DNA from: JBKXSZ01 sp047017005
GTDB taxonomy: Bacteria; Bacillota; Clostridia; TANB77; CAG-508
Length of the DNA stretch: 64,000 nucleotides
Direction: 5' to 3'
Assembly: GCA_047017005.1 (NCBI GenBank)
Contig: JBKXSZ010000001.1
Coordinates: 109,783-173,782 of the forward strand
Numbering within the stretch: position 1 is the first letter of the stretch; each line of letters starts with the position of its first letter. Shown here piece by piece: positions 46,554 through 55,615 of this stretch. Under the pieces are notes generated by a model. The model did not search any database and was not told the DNA's origin. It worked only from the letters and a program-made list of their open reading frames with translations. The position numbers and the translations under genes are program-made.

Positions 46554-46885
46554 TGTTTTCCTATCCTTATTTTGGGTTTCCAATGGGTAGAAGATACCCC
46601 TATCCTTATGGATATTCTATTCGTAACCCAATAAAAAACACTTCTAATGTATCTACTTTAAAATCTAAAGCAACTAGTAAAGTAGAAAATGATGCTGTAG
46701 AAGTATCTCCGCTTTCCTCTCAAAGTCGTTCTAAAGAAGAAAATAGAGGTGAATTTTTCGAGATCTTTGGAATAAAATTATATTTTGATGATATCTTATT
46801 AATCTGTCTTATCTTCTTTTTATATCAAGAAGGAGTAGAGGATACTGGCCTTTTTATTAGTCTTATTTTACTTTTATTAAGTTAA
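46550..46885 (+). CDS. protein 3 of a possible sporulation operon, with C-terminal hydrophobic segments
   Basis: A 111-residue protein overlapping the previous gene by four bases. The N-terminus is Tyr/Pro-rich (MMFSYPYFGFPMGRRYPYPY), then a polar region, and the C-terminal third is EIFGIKLYFDDILLICLIFF, LYQEG and LFISLILLLLS, two short hydrophobic segments with an acidic turn. This C-terminal pattern looks conserved in Clostridia small proteins but I do not know its function. A spore-envelope role is plausible given the promoter and the Tyr-rich N-terminus, but is not shown. Confidence 0.6.
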   Translation: MMFSYPYFGFPMGRRYPYPYGYSIRNPIKNTSNVSTLKSKATSKVENDAVEVSPLSSQSRSKEENRGEFFEIFGIKLYFDDILLICLIFFLYQEGVEDTGLFISLILLLLS

Positions 46886-46930
46886 AAACAAGTCCATTCC
46901 TATTTTATAGAATGAACTTGTTTTGTTTTT
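46884..46930 (+). terminator. Terminator after the three-gene operon (bidirectional)
   Basis: AAAACAAGT..CATTC and GAATG..ACTTGTTTT pair with one mismatch, followed by T-rich bases on the plus strand. Confidence 0.85.
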
Positions 46931-46945
46931 ATTTTTTTACTCTTT

Positions 46946-47548
46946 TTATTCGATTACGATTTCATTGTTTTGGATTGATATCATAACATTGGCATATTCT
47001 TCCTCATCCATTTCTTTTACTACGTTCGAAATTCGAATTTGAGGAGAGCTTAAGTAAGAAGCTGCAATAATTGCTTGTTTGTTTCCCTTTGCTCCTGCAT
47101 GTGCTAACCCTCTTAAATTTCCAACTACAACGACGTTATCACCTGCAATTACTTCTGCTCCTACACTAACATCTCCGATGATAACAATACTACCTTCATA
47201 TTCCATCTTCTGTCCGGAACGTAAGGAACCATGATGAAATTTAGTTTCAGAAATGGAAACATCTTTACTAAATACTCTTTTTATTTCATGTAATCCTAAA
47301 GATTTAGGACTATCAAATTTTACTTTTACATCTATTTGAGCCGTGATGTAATCTTTTATTTCTGCTATTTCTTTGTTTTTTAATATTTTTCCTGTAACAA
47401 ATATTGGTGTTTTTTCTTCCTTATATAGTTTTTTTAACTCTGTCATTTTCTTCTTTAGTGCTTCCATTACCTCCTCATGTGTTGCCTTATCATTAATTTT
47501 AATTGTAATTTCATCTTTTTTTAAGTTGATATTAATACAATTTTTCAT
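46946..47548 (-). CDS. minC: septum site-determining protein MinC
   Basis: A 200-residue MinC. The N-terminal FtsZ-binding domain (about 1-85) is short and divergent, and the C-terminal beta-helix (about 100-190) has the family repeats RSGQ, GSIVIIGDVSVGAEVIAGDN, VVVVGNLRGLAHAGAKGN and IIAASYL. It inhibits FtsZ assembly away from mid-cell and needs MinD for localisation. It is the last gene of the mre operon, 29 bases after PBP2. minD, which usually follows minC, is absent: a convergent operon and a terminator lie there. Confidence 0.95.
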   Translation of the reverse strand: MKNCININLKKDEITIKINDKATHEEVMEALKKKMTELKKLYKEEKTPIFVTGKILKNKEIAEIKDYITAQIDVKVKFDSPKSLGLHEIKRVFSKDVSISETKFHHGSLRSGQKMEYEGSIVIIGDVSVGAEVIAGDNVVVVGNLRGLAHAGAKGNKQAIIAASYLSSPQIRISNVVKEMDEEEYANVMISIQNNEIVIE

Positions 47549-47577
47549 TTTTCTTCTCCTTTATTTTCAACATCCTT

Positions 47578-49686
47578 TTAGCGTATACTTTCTGTATATG
47601 GCCTTGCTGTTACATCTTCTGTGACTTCTCCTGCATTCATACCAAAGTATTCTGCTATAATATCTCTTGCTACCTCTGCCGTATAATTTCCATGACCTCC
47701 ATTTTCTACCATAACAACTACTGCTATTTCTGGGTCATCAAATGGTGCAAATCCTGTGAACCATGCGTTTACTTTTGCATTTTTATCTCTTCCTGTTTCA
47801 GCAGAACCTGTTTTTCCACCTACTTCAATATTAAAGTTCTTGAATACAGAATATGCAGTACCTCCTGATTCCGTAGTAACGGAACGCATTCCTTCTAGTA
47901 CAGCTTTTAAATTATCTTGGTTTATTTGTAAATCTTCTGTATTTTCTTCTGGTAAGTTTAATTTTTCTTTTACAAATTTTTCAATCTCTTGTTTAGATAC
48001 TTCTGTTCCATCTGCATTTCGTATTGTTTTTACTATAGTTGGTTGAATACTTTTTCCTCCATTTGTTAACATACTAATATATTTTGCCATTTGTACTAGG
48101 TTAAAAGAGTTATCTCCCTGTCCAATAGAAGCTGAAGTAATCATTCCTGGATACCACTCAGACCCATTATTTCTAGAAGCTACGGTTCCTACCGATTCTC
48201 CTGGAAGTTCAATTCCCGTTTTTGTACCAAGTCCAAAATATCTCGCATATTTTTCTAGATTGTCAATTCCCATTTCATCTCCTACTGTATAGAAGAAATA
48301 GTTACAAGAGTTTTTAATAGCATCCGATACATTTTGCCATCCGTGTCCTCTATGATATTGTGTATAATACCAGCATTTGGGTTGTGTATATTTTGGATAT
48401 ACTCCTGTATCATTAATTTTTTTGGTTGTGTTGATAGTTCCTGTCTCTAATGCTGCAATTGCTGTTACCATTTTGAAGGTAGAACCTGGTGAATAAGAAC
48501 CCTGCACCGCTTTATTGATAAGTGGTTTGTCCTCTGTGTTTACAGCATTCCAGTCTTCCGCACTAATTCCTCCTACGAATTTTTGTGGGTCAAAACTTGG
48601 ATAACTAGCTAATGCTAAAATCTCTCCAGTTTTTACATTCATTACTACGACAGCACCAGAATTCGTATTATAAGTCTGTGAAAATCCTCCACTTGCAATT
48701 TTATGTATGTTATTTGCTAAAGCTTCTTCTGTTACCATTTGTAAGTTTGCATCTATGGTAAGAACAACATCAGAACCAGCTTCTGCTGCTTGTGATACAT
48801 ATTCACCTGTAACGGTACCATCCACTGCCATATCTATCTGCTTTGTTCCACTTTTTCCTTTTAGATATTCCTCAAAAACAGATTCTATTCCTGCTCTTCC
48901 AATGTCATCATTCATATCATAAGTATCTTTTCTAGTTTCTAGTTCTGTGTCTTTAATTTTTCCAATGTATCCTACAATATGAGAAGCTAATGTTCCTTTT
49001 TCATAGTTACGTACTGGTTCTACTACTACATTAACACCTGGAAACTCACTGTTTCTTTCACTAAATTGATTTACACTAGCATTGCTAATATTATCAGCTA
49101 TTCTTACTGCTTTTGTATTACTATATCCATCTTGCGCAATTTGATAACGAATTGTCATTATTTTTCTAGCTTCTTCTACATTATCATTTTCTATTTTATA
49201 TTTTTCCTTAAACTTCTGAAATGCTTGTTCCGCAGTTAAATTCGTTTCCAGTTTATTGGATTCTTTCCATTTGTTTGCTTTTTCCTCACTGTCAAATTGG
49301 AATGCATATGGATTAATACTAATTGGGAAATTATCTACATAACTATCTCCGTTTTTTTCTAGTACTTTTACAATTTCTAATATCGTATTATTTAATGCTT
49401 GCGCATCGATTTTACTTTTGTAAATTTCTAATCCATATCCCATCTTTGTACTTGCAATAGCATTTCCAGTTCTATCTGTGATATTTCCTCTTGCCGCTTC
49501 TAGTTTTGTTTCTCTTGTTAATCTTGTATTTGATTCTGTACGATATCCTTCTCCGTGAATAATTTGTAAATTAAAGAGTTGCAATAGGAGTACAATACCA
49601 ATTATGTATACGAATGTATTTACTAAATTATATCTTAACTTTACGTTTGCGGGTCTATTTTGTCCTCTCACTACTCCTATTTTCAC
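47578..49686 (-). CDS. mrdA: penicillin-binding protein 2 (class B transpeptidase of the elongasome)
   Basis: A 702-residue class B PBP. An N-terminal membrane helix (about 22-42) and pedestal/dimerisation domain precede the transpeptidase. The active-site motifs are STFK (Ser402-Lys405), SCN (Ser460-Asn462) and KTG (Lys625-Gly627). The conserved early ARGNITDRTG is also present. It crosslinks peptidoglycan during elongation as partner of the MreBCD/RodA complex. It starts with a GTG inside a GAGGTG site, with an in-frame GTG five codons later behind GGAG; the exact start is open. Confidence 0.94.
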   Translation of the reverse strand: MKIGVVRGQNRPANVKLRYNLVNTFVYIIGIVLLLQLFNLQIIHGEGYRTESNTRLTRETKLEAARGNITDRTGNAIASTKMGYGLEIYKSKIDAQALNNTILEIVKVLEKNGDSYVDNFPISINPYAFQFDSEEKANKWKESNKLETNLTAEQAFQKFKEKYKIENDNVEEARKIMTIRYQIAQDGYSNTKAVRIADNISNASVNQFSERNSEFPGVNVVVEPVRNYEKGTLASHIVGYIGKIKDTELETRKDTYDMNDDIGRAGIESVFEEYLKGKSGTKQIDMAVDGTVTGEYVSQAAEAGSDVVLTIDANLQMVTEEALANNIHKIASGGFSQTYNTNSGAVVVMNVKTGEILALASYPSFDPQKFVGGISAEDWNAVNTEDKPLINKAVQGSYSPGSTFKMVTAIAALETGTINTTKKINDTGVYPKYTQPKCWYYTQYHRGHGWQNVSDAIKNSCNYFFYTVGDEMGIDNLEKYARYFGLGTKTGIELPGESVGTVASRNNGSEWYPGMITSASIGQGDNSFNLVQMAKYISMLTNGGKSIQPTIVKTIRNADGTEVSKQEIEKFVKEKLNLPEENTEDLQINQDNLKAVLEGMRSVTTESGGTAYSVFKNFNIEVGGKTGSAETGRDKNAKVNAWFTGFAPFDDPEIAVVVMVENGGHGNYTAEVARDIIAEYFGMNAGEVTEDVTARPYTESIR

Positions 49687-49707
49687 CTCTCTTTCTTTTT
49701 TGTATAT

Positions 49708-50253
49708 TTAAAAGTATCTTGTTAGTATATTGGTACCTTTAAAAGTATCTTCTATATAATATCCTGCCTTTTGTAAGATTGGATACAAAATAATCGTTAG
49801 AATTGTATTAAATAGAACTTCTATTACTACAATTTTTATAAAAGTAAGAATCTCTATTGTAGAAGAAGCAATTACTATATTTAAGATATATGTACCAATT
49901 TCAAATAAAAAGGTAGAACCTATTACCATTAGCATAATGGTTAGTCTGCTTTCCTTAGAAAAGTTTTTGTCAAAATATCCTCCCAATAGTCCGATTACTC
50001 CTAACATTAGAGCTGATATTCCTATTGTTTTTCCGATGAATAAATCTAATAATAATCCTGTTATAATTCCACTAATAATTCCTATTTTTTTTCCTGCAAA
50101 TAGACCTAGGAAAAGAATTAGGATGATGAATAGATTTGGCTTGATTCCTGCTAGGTTAAACCAACTAAAAAAGTTTGCTTGTAAAAAGTATAGTATTAAA
50201 AAAACAATAAAAGTACACAATAGCGTTAATGCTTTTTTCAAATTTAGGTTCAC
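49708..50253 (-). CDS. mreD: rod shape-determining protein MreD
   Basis: A 181-residue membrane protein with about six hydrophobic segments and the typical FFSWFNLAGIKPNLFIILIL entry helix of MreD. It supports MreB and MreC in cell-wall elongation. Position between mreC and the PBP2 gene is the conserved order. The GTG at 50253 overlaps its own GAGGTG; the TTG four codons later (giving MKKALTLLC) has better spacing and may be the real start. Confidence 0.93.
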   Translation of the reverse strand: MNLNLKKALTLLCTFIVFLILYFLQANFFSWFNLAGIKPNLFIILILFLGLFAGKKIGIISGIITGLLLDLFIGKTIGISALMLGVIGLLGGYFDKNFSKESRLTIMLMVIGSTFLFEIGTYILNIVIASSTIEILTFIKIVVIEVLFNTILTIILYPILQKAGYYIEDTFKGTNILTRYF

Positions 50254-50294
50254 CTCATTTCTTAAAAACCAATAGACGGATACTTTATCCGTCT

Positions 50295-51110
50295 TTATTT
50301 GATAATAACTAATACGGTATTTAATTTTTCAAAATCAACTGCTGTATCAATTAATGCATATCGGTCTGTTATATTTTTAGTATTTACAATTTTTCCAATT
50401 GTTCCTACATGAATTCCCTTTGGATAAATGCCCCCCAAACCTGATGTTTCAACACTATCTCCTTGTACTAAATTGGCCTCAGTTGGTATATAGGTTGCTT
50501 TTAACTTTGATTTCTCGTCTAGAGTTCCCCTTGCTATAATTCCATCTTGTGTTGTACTTATTGTACAGCTAACTGCGCTTGCTGTATCTACAATTGTTTG
50601 GACCTTAGACGTAGTATCTGTAACAGATATAATATGACCTACCAAACCTTTATCCGAGATAACTGTCATTCCAGTTGTTATTCCATCTTTACTTCCTACA
50701 TTGATAACAACAACACTATTATAGTTTGTAATGTCTTTATTGATGACATATGCAGGAACCGTTTTATATTCTCCATATTTTTCTGTTAAATTTAAATATT
50801 CTTTTAAGGTAGCATTTTCGGATTTTAACATTTCTAGTTCCCTTAAAGATTGTTCTAAACTACTATTTTTATTTTTTAGTTCTTCATTTTCGGATTTTAA
50901 GTTGTTAATGTCGCTAAAGAATGTATTATTTCCTGCTATTTTATTTTTTAAATACGTCAATCCATTTTGTATTGGCATAACAATATTACTAAATGCATTT
51001 TCCACATAGGAAAGCTTGTCTAAATTAATGTTAGACAAGATAACTAATAGTATTAAAATAATAATTGTAATAATAATCCCTATGATTCCACTCTTTTTAT
51101 TTCGATACAT
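50295..51110 (-). CDS. mreC: rod shape-determining protein MreC
   Basis: A 271-residue protein. The start is probably the ATG at 51108-51110 (MYRNKKSGIIG); an upstream start at 51215 would overlap mreB and add a strongly basic unrelated tail. One membrane helix (about 9-28), a coiled coil (about 65-110), and the C-terminal beta barrel (about 115-271) with NVGSKDGITTGMTVI are typical. It links MreB inside the cell to the PBPs outside. It is in the mreB-mreC-mreD order. Confidence 0.93.
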   Translation of the reverse strand: MYRNKKSGIIGIIITIIILILLVILSNINLDKLSYVENAFSNIVMPIQNGLTYLKNKIAGNNTFFSDINNLKSENEELKNKNSSLEQSLRELEMLKSENATLKEYLNLTEKYGEYKTVPAYVINKDITNYNSVVVINVGSKDGITTGMTVISDKGLVGHIISVTDTTSKVQTIVDTASAVSCTISTTQDGIIARGTLDEKSKLKATYIPTEANLVQGDSVETSGLGGIYPKGIHVGTIGKIVNTKNITDRYALIDTAVDFEKLNTVLVIIK

Positions 51111-51133
51111 TCTTCTTTCTTCTCTCCTACTTT

Positions 51134-52171
51134 TTATTTTCTTCTTGCATTGATTAAAACTGTTTTTAATCTTTCTAAATCTTCTAATGTTTTTTCTGCT
51201 CCTCTTGCTACACAATCTAATGGATTTTCTGCAATATATACTGGCATACCTGTTTTTTGACTTAATAATTTATCTAGGTTTTTAATTAATGCTCCTCCAC
51301 CGGCTAATACGATTCCTTTTTCCATAATGTCAGAAGCAAGTTCTGGTGGTGTTCTTTCTAATGTCGTTTTTACGATTTCTACAATCTCATTAATAGAATC
51401 TTTCATTGCTTCTTCCATTTGGCTAGAAGTTATTTGTACATTTCTTGGAAGTCCTGTTGCTAAATCTCTTCCTCTTACTTCCATTGACATTTCTGTCATA
51501 AGTGGAAGAGCACATCCGATTTCTTTTTTAATTTCTTCTGCGGTTGTTTCTCCTATTGCTAAGTTCATCTCTTTTTTAATGTAATTAATGATATCTTCGT
51601 CTAGTTCGTCACCTGCCACTCTTAAAGAATAGCTAACAACAACACCCCCTAAAGAGACAACTGCAACTTCTGTTGTTCCTCCACCAATGTCTACTACAAT
51701 ACTTCCACTTGGCTCTGCTACATCTAAATTTGCTCCTATTGCTGCAGCCATTGGTTCTTCGATTAGATATACTTCTTTTGCTCCAGCATGAATAACAGCC
51801 TCCTCTACCGCTCTTTCTTCTACTTCTGTAATACCAGAAGGTACTCCTACCACAACTCTTGGTTTTCCCGCATTATATCTTTGGCATACTTTTGTAATAA
51901 TATTTTTTAACATTAACTGTGTTGCAGTAAAGTCGGCAATTACCCCATCTTTCATTGGTCTTACGGCCTTAATTTGGTCTGGTGTTCTTCCTAACATTTC
52001 TTTTGCCTCAAAACCTGTTGCTAGAATTTGTCCTGTTTTTCTATCGATTGCTACAACAGATGGTTCGTTTAAAATAATTCCCTTTCCTTTTAATGTCACT
52101 AATATATTTGCTGTTCCTAAATCAATTCCGATATCTTTTCCACCTAAATTAAAAAGTTTCATTTTCTCCAT
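51134..52171 (-). CDS. mreB: rod shape-determining protein MreB
   Basis: A 345-residue actin-like ATPase. Phosphate-1 motif GIDLGTANILV, connecting PSVVAIDRKTG, phosphate-2 DIGGGTTEVAVVSLGG and adenosine motif GIVLAGGGALI are all present. Filaments position wall-synthesis enzymes along the cell side, implying a rod-shaped cell. The exact first codon is unclear because ATG GAG AAA ATG both fit the GGAAAGGA site; a start at 52162 gives MKLFNLGGKD. Confidence 0.97.
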   Translation of the reverse strand: MEKMKLFNLGGKDIGIDLGTANILVTLKGKGIILNEPSVVAIDRKTGQILATGFEAKEMLGRTPDQIKAVRPMKDGVIADFTATQLMLKNIITKVCQRYNAGKPRVVVGVPSGITEVEERAVEEAVIHAGAKEVYLIEEPMAAAIGANLDVAEPSGSIVVDIGGGTTEVAVVSLGGVVVSYSLRVAGDELDEDIINYIKKEMNLAIGETTAEEIKKEIGCALPLMTEMSMEVRGRDLATGLPRNVQITSSQMEEAMKDSINEIVEIVKTTLERTPPELASDIMEKGIVLAGGGALIKNLDKLLSQKTGMPVYIAENPLDCVARGAEKTLEDLERLKTVLINARRK

Positions 52172-52183
52172 TCCTTTCCTTTG

Positions 52184-52894
52184 CTAACTCCAATACTTTT
52201 TCATCTTTTGCATATATAGTACACTCCTATAAGTATCTTTTCCAATAATAATATGGTCTATTAATTCCATTCCGATATCCATACATGCCTCTACAATACG
52301 GTCTGTTATGCGAAAATCTTCTTTACTTGGGTTTGGGGTTCCATTTGGATGATTGTGTACTAGAATAAATCGTTGAGCATCATATTTAATAGCTTGTCTT
52401 AAAATGTGTCTTGGTTCTATTGCTGCAAAATTAGTAGCGCCTAATGCAATATCTACAATCTTATATGCCTCGTTTCGGTCTGTAAACAATACCATTTTTG
52501 CAATCTCTTGACTTTCGTAACGCATTTCTTCCATAAAATAGTTTGCTACATCTTGAGAATTCTCCATCTTTATTTTGGTTTGATGAATCGGTCTTCTCAT
52601 TCTTTTGGTAAGTTCACAGACAGCACTTAGTTGAATTGCTTTTACCTTTCCAATCCCTTTTATCTTCATATATTCTGGGATGGTAATATTTTGCATAAAT
52701 TGTAAACTATCTTCTTTTTTGGATTGATTTAAATTTAATATCTGTTGTGCAAGCATAACAGAAGATTCCTCTCTTGTTCCACTTTTAATGATAATAGCGA
52801 GTAATTCTGCATTTGATAAAGCTTTTGGCCCATACATTTCTAGTTTTTCATAGGGTCTTTCTGACATTGGGAGTTCTTTCATTTTCATACCCAT
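52184..52894 (-). CDS. radC: RadC family JAB-domain protein
   Basis: A 236-residue RadC-like protein: UPF0758/HhH N-terminal part (SERPYEKLEMYGPKALSNAE, then ATIKGIGKVKAIQL-type helix-hairpin-helix region) and a C-terminal JAB/MPN domain with the metal motif HNHPNGTPNPSKED. Despite the name, a role in repair is not established for the family. It sits in the conserved radC-mreBCD order, 12 bases before mreB. Confidence 0.94.
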   Translation of the reverse strand: MGMKMKELPMSERPYEKLEMYGPKALSNAELLAIIIKSGTREESSVMLAQQILNLNQSKKEDSLQFMQNITIPEYMKIKGIGKVKAIQLSAVCELTKRMRRPIHQTKIKMENSQDVANYFMEEMRYESQEIAKMVLFTDRNEAYKIVDIALGATNFAAIEPRHILRQAIKYDAQRFILVHNHPNGTPNPSKEDFRITDRIVEACMDIGMELIDHIIIGKDTYRSVLYMQKMKKYWS

Positions 52895-52962
52895 TTGTAA
52901 TCCAACCTTTCTGCCCCATAATTATTTTGCTCCCTATTATTTATTCCCTATTTTGAAGCTTC

Positions 52963-53220
52963 TTATATCTTTTTATAGATAAAAATTGCAATTGCCATAC
53001 CAATGATACTAGAAATATTTACATTTAGCATAAGTCCAAAAGTTATTTTAACAATATTTAAATCCAGCGAAATTGGCTCGTCTAGACCAAATTGTTGTCC
53101 ATAAGATAGCCAAGATAGCCAGTCTATATGTGCTGATAATTCACCTAGTAATCCACCTATTACTAATCCTGATATAATAAATACAAGTAATATCCATATA
53201 TTTTTATCTCTCGTAGCCAT
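52963..53220 (-). CDS. DUF4321 membrane protein
   Basis: An 85-residue protein with two membrane helices (about 8-30 and 60-82) and a soluble loop (SYGQQFGLDEPISLDLNIVK), the usual shape of DUF4321. The family is frequent in Clostridia next to radC/mre genes; its function is unknown. The start follows GGAGGTTAATT. It is first in the elongasome operon, close behind the promoter at 53281-53309. Confidence 0.88.
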   Translation of the reverse strand: MATRDKNIWILLVFIISGLVIGGLLGELSAHIDWLSWLSYGQQFGLDEPISLDLNIVKITFGLMLNVNISSIIGMAIAIFIYKKI

Positions 53221-53280
53221 AATTAACCTCCATTATCCCTTACGGAAACCTATTTTTTCCTTTGTCTTTACATCTTAGTT

Positions 53281-53309
53281 ATTATATACACAAACAGCAA
53301 TTTTTTCAA
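53281..53309 (-). promoter_or_regulatory. Near-consensus promoter of the DUF4321-radC-mre-PBP2-minC operon
   Basis: TTGAAA (53304-53309), 17 bases, TATAAT (53281-53286), with TGTGTA before the -10. It lies 60 bases before the DUF4321 start. Confidence 0.85.
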
Positions 53310-53567
53310 GTAAATTCATATAACTTTAACAATTCTTGTATAGAAATTTTATCTTTACTTTTCTGGGCTTTTCTTTTTATGCTTTTCTTATTCTTTCTTT
53401 TTTTATTTAATTTATTTTTCTACTTGTTTTTCTTTTCTTTTTTCTTGATTTATGCTATATTATTTAGTACCTTTTTCCTAAATATTGAGTACTATATAGT
53501 AAGGGAGTTGGTAATTCCTGTGTTTTTTTACCATATTTTACTCGTTTCCGTTTGCATACTTTCGTAG
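53310..53567. other. Divergent region between the mre operon and mecA
   Basis: No gene is seen; it is very T-rich on the plus strand. The mecA promoter lies at its end: a TATAAT box at 53568-53573 preceded by TTTGCATACTTTCGTAG, with only a poor -35. Confidence 0.4.
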
Positions 53568-53630
53568 TATAATAGAGGTATACATAGAAAGATGTAGATT
53601 TATACTCATAATAGAGGAGGCTCTTATTAA

Positions 53631-54266
53631 ATGAAAATTGAAAAACTTAGTGAAGATAAAATTCGAATTACTTTAAATTTAGAAGACTTAGAAAAAAAGC
53701 ATATTAACTTTCGTGATTTTATGACAAATCCAGCTGAATCTCAAGATTTATTTTTAGATGTCTTAAAAGAAGCTGAGGAAAAAGTTGGTTTTGTTACAAA
53801 AGATTATAAAGTAATGTTAGAAGCATTTGCTACTCCAGATGGTTTTTTTGTATTAACAGTTACTCGTTTAGTCCCAGAAAAGGATGCAAGTAAAAAGAGA
53901 AAAGTACATATTAAAAGAAAAACAAATCCTATTAATACAAGCCTTGCTATTTATCGTTTTCAAAGTTTTGATACTTTCTGTCAATTTTGTAACTATCTAG
54001 CACATAGCAATTTAAAAAATTTAGCTGGTCTTGCTGGTAGAACAGTATTATATAAATATCAAGATAAGTATTATTTAGTTTTAGAGAATTTACATGCTAA
54101 TTCCAAACTCTTCAAGCCTTTTGTTTCTGCTATTACTGAATTTGCATCTAGTGTTCCAGAAGCAGATTTGTTTTCTACTAAGTTAAAAGAATATGGAAAA
54201 ATCTTTATAAAAAGTAATGCTATTAAAATTTGTAGTAAATATTTTTGTAGTAACTCTAAAAAGTGA
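53631..54266 (+). CDS. mecA: adaptor protein MecA
   Basis: A 211-residue MecA adaptor. The N-terminal substrate-binding domain starts MKIEKLSEDKIRITLNLEDL and contains NINFRDFM-like and LFLDVLKEAEEKVGF stretches. A charged linker (about 85-105, KDASKKRKVHIKRK) leads to the ClpC-binding C-terminal domain (about 110-200) with YRFQSFDTFCQFCNYL and LYKYQDKYYLVLEN. It delivers proteins to ClpCP for degradation. The start has AGAGGAGG. The C-terminus ends in a Cys-rich tail (ICSKYFCSNSKK), which is unusual. Confidence 0.94.
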   Translation: MKIEKLSEDKIRITLNLEDLEKKHINFRDFMTNPAESQDLFLDVLKEAEEKVGFVTKDYKVMLEAFATPDGFFVLTVTRLVPEKDASKKRKVHIKRKTNPINTSLAIYRFQSFDTFCQFCNYLAHSNLKNLAGLAGRTVLYKYQDKYYLVLENLHANSKLFKPFVSAITEFASSVPEADLFSTKLKEYGKIFIKSNAIKICSKYFCSNSKK

Positions 54267-54287
54267 TTTTAAAAGCTGATAAAATAG

Positions 54288-54330
54288 AAATAAAACAGAT
54301 AGCTATAAAGTACTATCTGTTTTATTTTTA
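54288..54330. terminator. Bidirectional terminator between mecA and the M23 peptidase gene
   Basis: A 15-bp stem (AAATAAAACAGATAG/CTATCTGTTTTATTT) with A/T-rich flanks on both sides. Confidence 0.9.
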
Positions 54331-54367
54331 TTAATCTTTACTTTTATTCTATTTTATCTTTAATAAA

Positions 54368-55366
54368 TCAATATAAATAATTTTGTGGATTTTGTGCTAC
54401 CCCATTTACTCTTATTTCTAAATGTAAATGGTTTCCTGTTGAATTCCCTGTTGAACCTACTTTTGCTATAACTTGTCCTTGTGATACTTGTTGCCCAACA
54501 CTCGCTACCAAAGAACTACAATGTCCATAATAGGTTTGTACACCATTCCCATGAGATACAATGATAAGATTTCCGTATGACCCCTTATATCCTGCAAATA
54601 TTACAGTCCCACTAGCAGCTGCTTTTATACTAGTTCCATATGGTGCTCCTATATCTAGACCAGTATGTGCCCCAGAACGGATTCCACTTTTATTTCCAAA
54701 TCGAGAAGTAATAGTTCCTGTTATTGGTTTTATTAAACTAACTCCTAAATTTACTTTTTGATTAGACATTACTCTTGATGTACTAAATCCTTGGCTTCCT
54801 GTAGAAGCAACTTTTACCGATTTTTGTATAACTGGTTTTGGTTTCTCATATAGATTTGCTACTACTTCTTCTACAGAACTAAATTCTTTTAATTCCGTTT
54901 CATATTTCTCTAATAGTCGAATATCATCTTTATTAGCACTATTTTTTTCTTTTAATTGTTCCACAATTGTCTCTGCTTCATCATAGTTAGATACGTATGC
55001 TTTTTCTTCATCATCATCAATAATAGCAAAATATTTATAATATGGTGTTCCTGCTTCCGTAACTTTTTTGTATATTTCATCATCATTAGGAACAATTCCT
55101 TTTTTCAACAAACATAACTTGTATTCTGGCATTTCCTCGATTTCCACAAATGCAATATTTTCTCCATCGCCATTTTTTACATAATCATTTATTTTCTTTT
55201 GTAATTTTGCTTTATCTTGACTATATCCTATGGTCTGTCCATTTACTTCCACCTTATAGATTGGTTTATATACAAAAGATACAACACCAATTATAAGAAA
55301 TAGGCCGATAGCTACAAGTAAGATAAATTTAATTGAGGTTCTTATGTGTACGAATAACTTTTTCAT
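54368..55366 (-). CDS. membrane-anchored M23 family metallopeptidase
   Basis: A 332-residue protein with one N-terminal membrane anchor (about 10-32), a helical/coil region (about 40-190) and a C-terminal lysostaphin-like M23 domain (about 215-330). The zinc-binding motifs are GAHTGLDIG (His and Asp) and NHLHLEIRV (HxH). It cleaves peptide crosslinks of peptidoglycan outside the membrane. The closest Bacillus role is that of SpoIIQ-like or wall-turnover hydrolases; SpoIIQ itself pairs with SpoIIIAH, which is not seen. The ribosome binding site is weak. Confidence 0.9.
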   Translation of the reverse strand: MKKLFVHIRTSIKFILLVAIGLFLIIGVVSFVYKPIYKVEVNGQTIGYSQDKAKLQKKINDYVKNGDGENIAFVEIEEMPEYKLCLLKKGIVPNDDEIYKKVTEAGTPYYKYFAIIDDDEEKAYVSNYDEAETIVEQLKEKNSANKDDIRLLEKYETELKEFSSVEEVVANLYEKPKPVIQKSVKVASTGSQGFSTSRVMSNQKVNLGVSLIKPITGTITSRFGNKSGIRSGAHTGLDIGAPYGTSIKAAASGTVIFAGYKGSYGNLIIVSHGNGVQTYYGHCSSLVASVGQQVSQGQVIAKVGSTGNSTGNHLHLEIRVNGVAQNPQNYLY

Positions 55367-55574
55367 ATCACTAAACTTTCAAACAACTCCTTTTTATCCT
55401 TTTATACTTGTTTTATTCTATCGAATCTAATTCATTTTCACAATGATTATATTGGCCAAATTTTAGTGATTTCTTCCGTTTTTCGAGAATTATCTTTCAT
55501 TTTATCCCTTTATCTCTCGTTTCGTAAAATTTCCTTTTCCTTATTTCCGTAATAATTGCATCCATTCAAATAGT

Positions 55575-55611
55575 AAAAAACTAGTTTGTAATATAAATAC
55601 AAACTAGTTTT
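55575..55611 (-). terminator. Terminator after the coat-protein genes
   Basis: AAACTAGTTTGTA/TACAAACTAGTTT forms a 13-bp stem, with a T-run on the minus strand. Confidence 0.9.
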
Positions 55612-55615
55612 CTAT

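Noticed and set aside
53262..53567. 101-residue plus-strand ORF before mecA
   Set aside because: It overlaps the strong minus-strand promoter of the mre operon; the Phe/Leu-rich translation is that of T-rich spacer.
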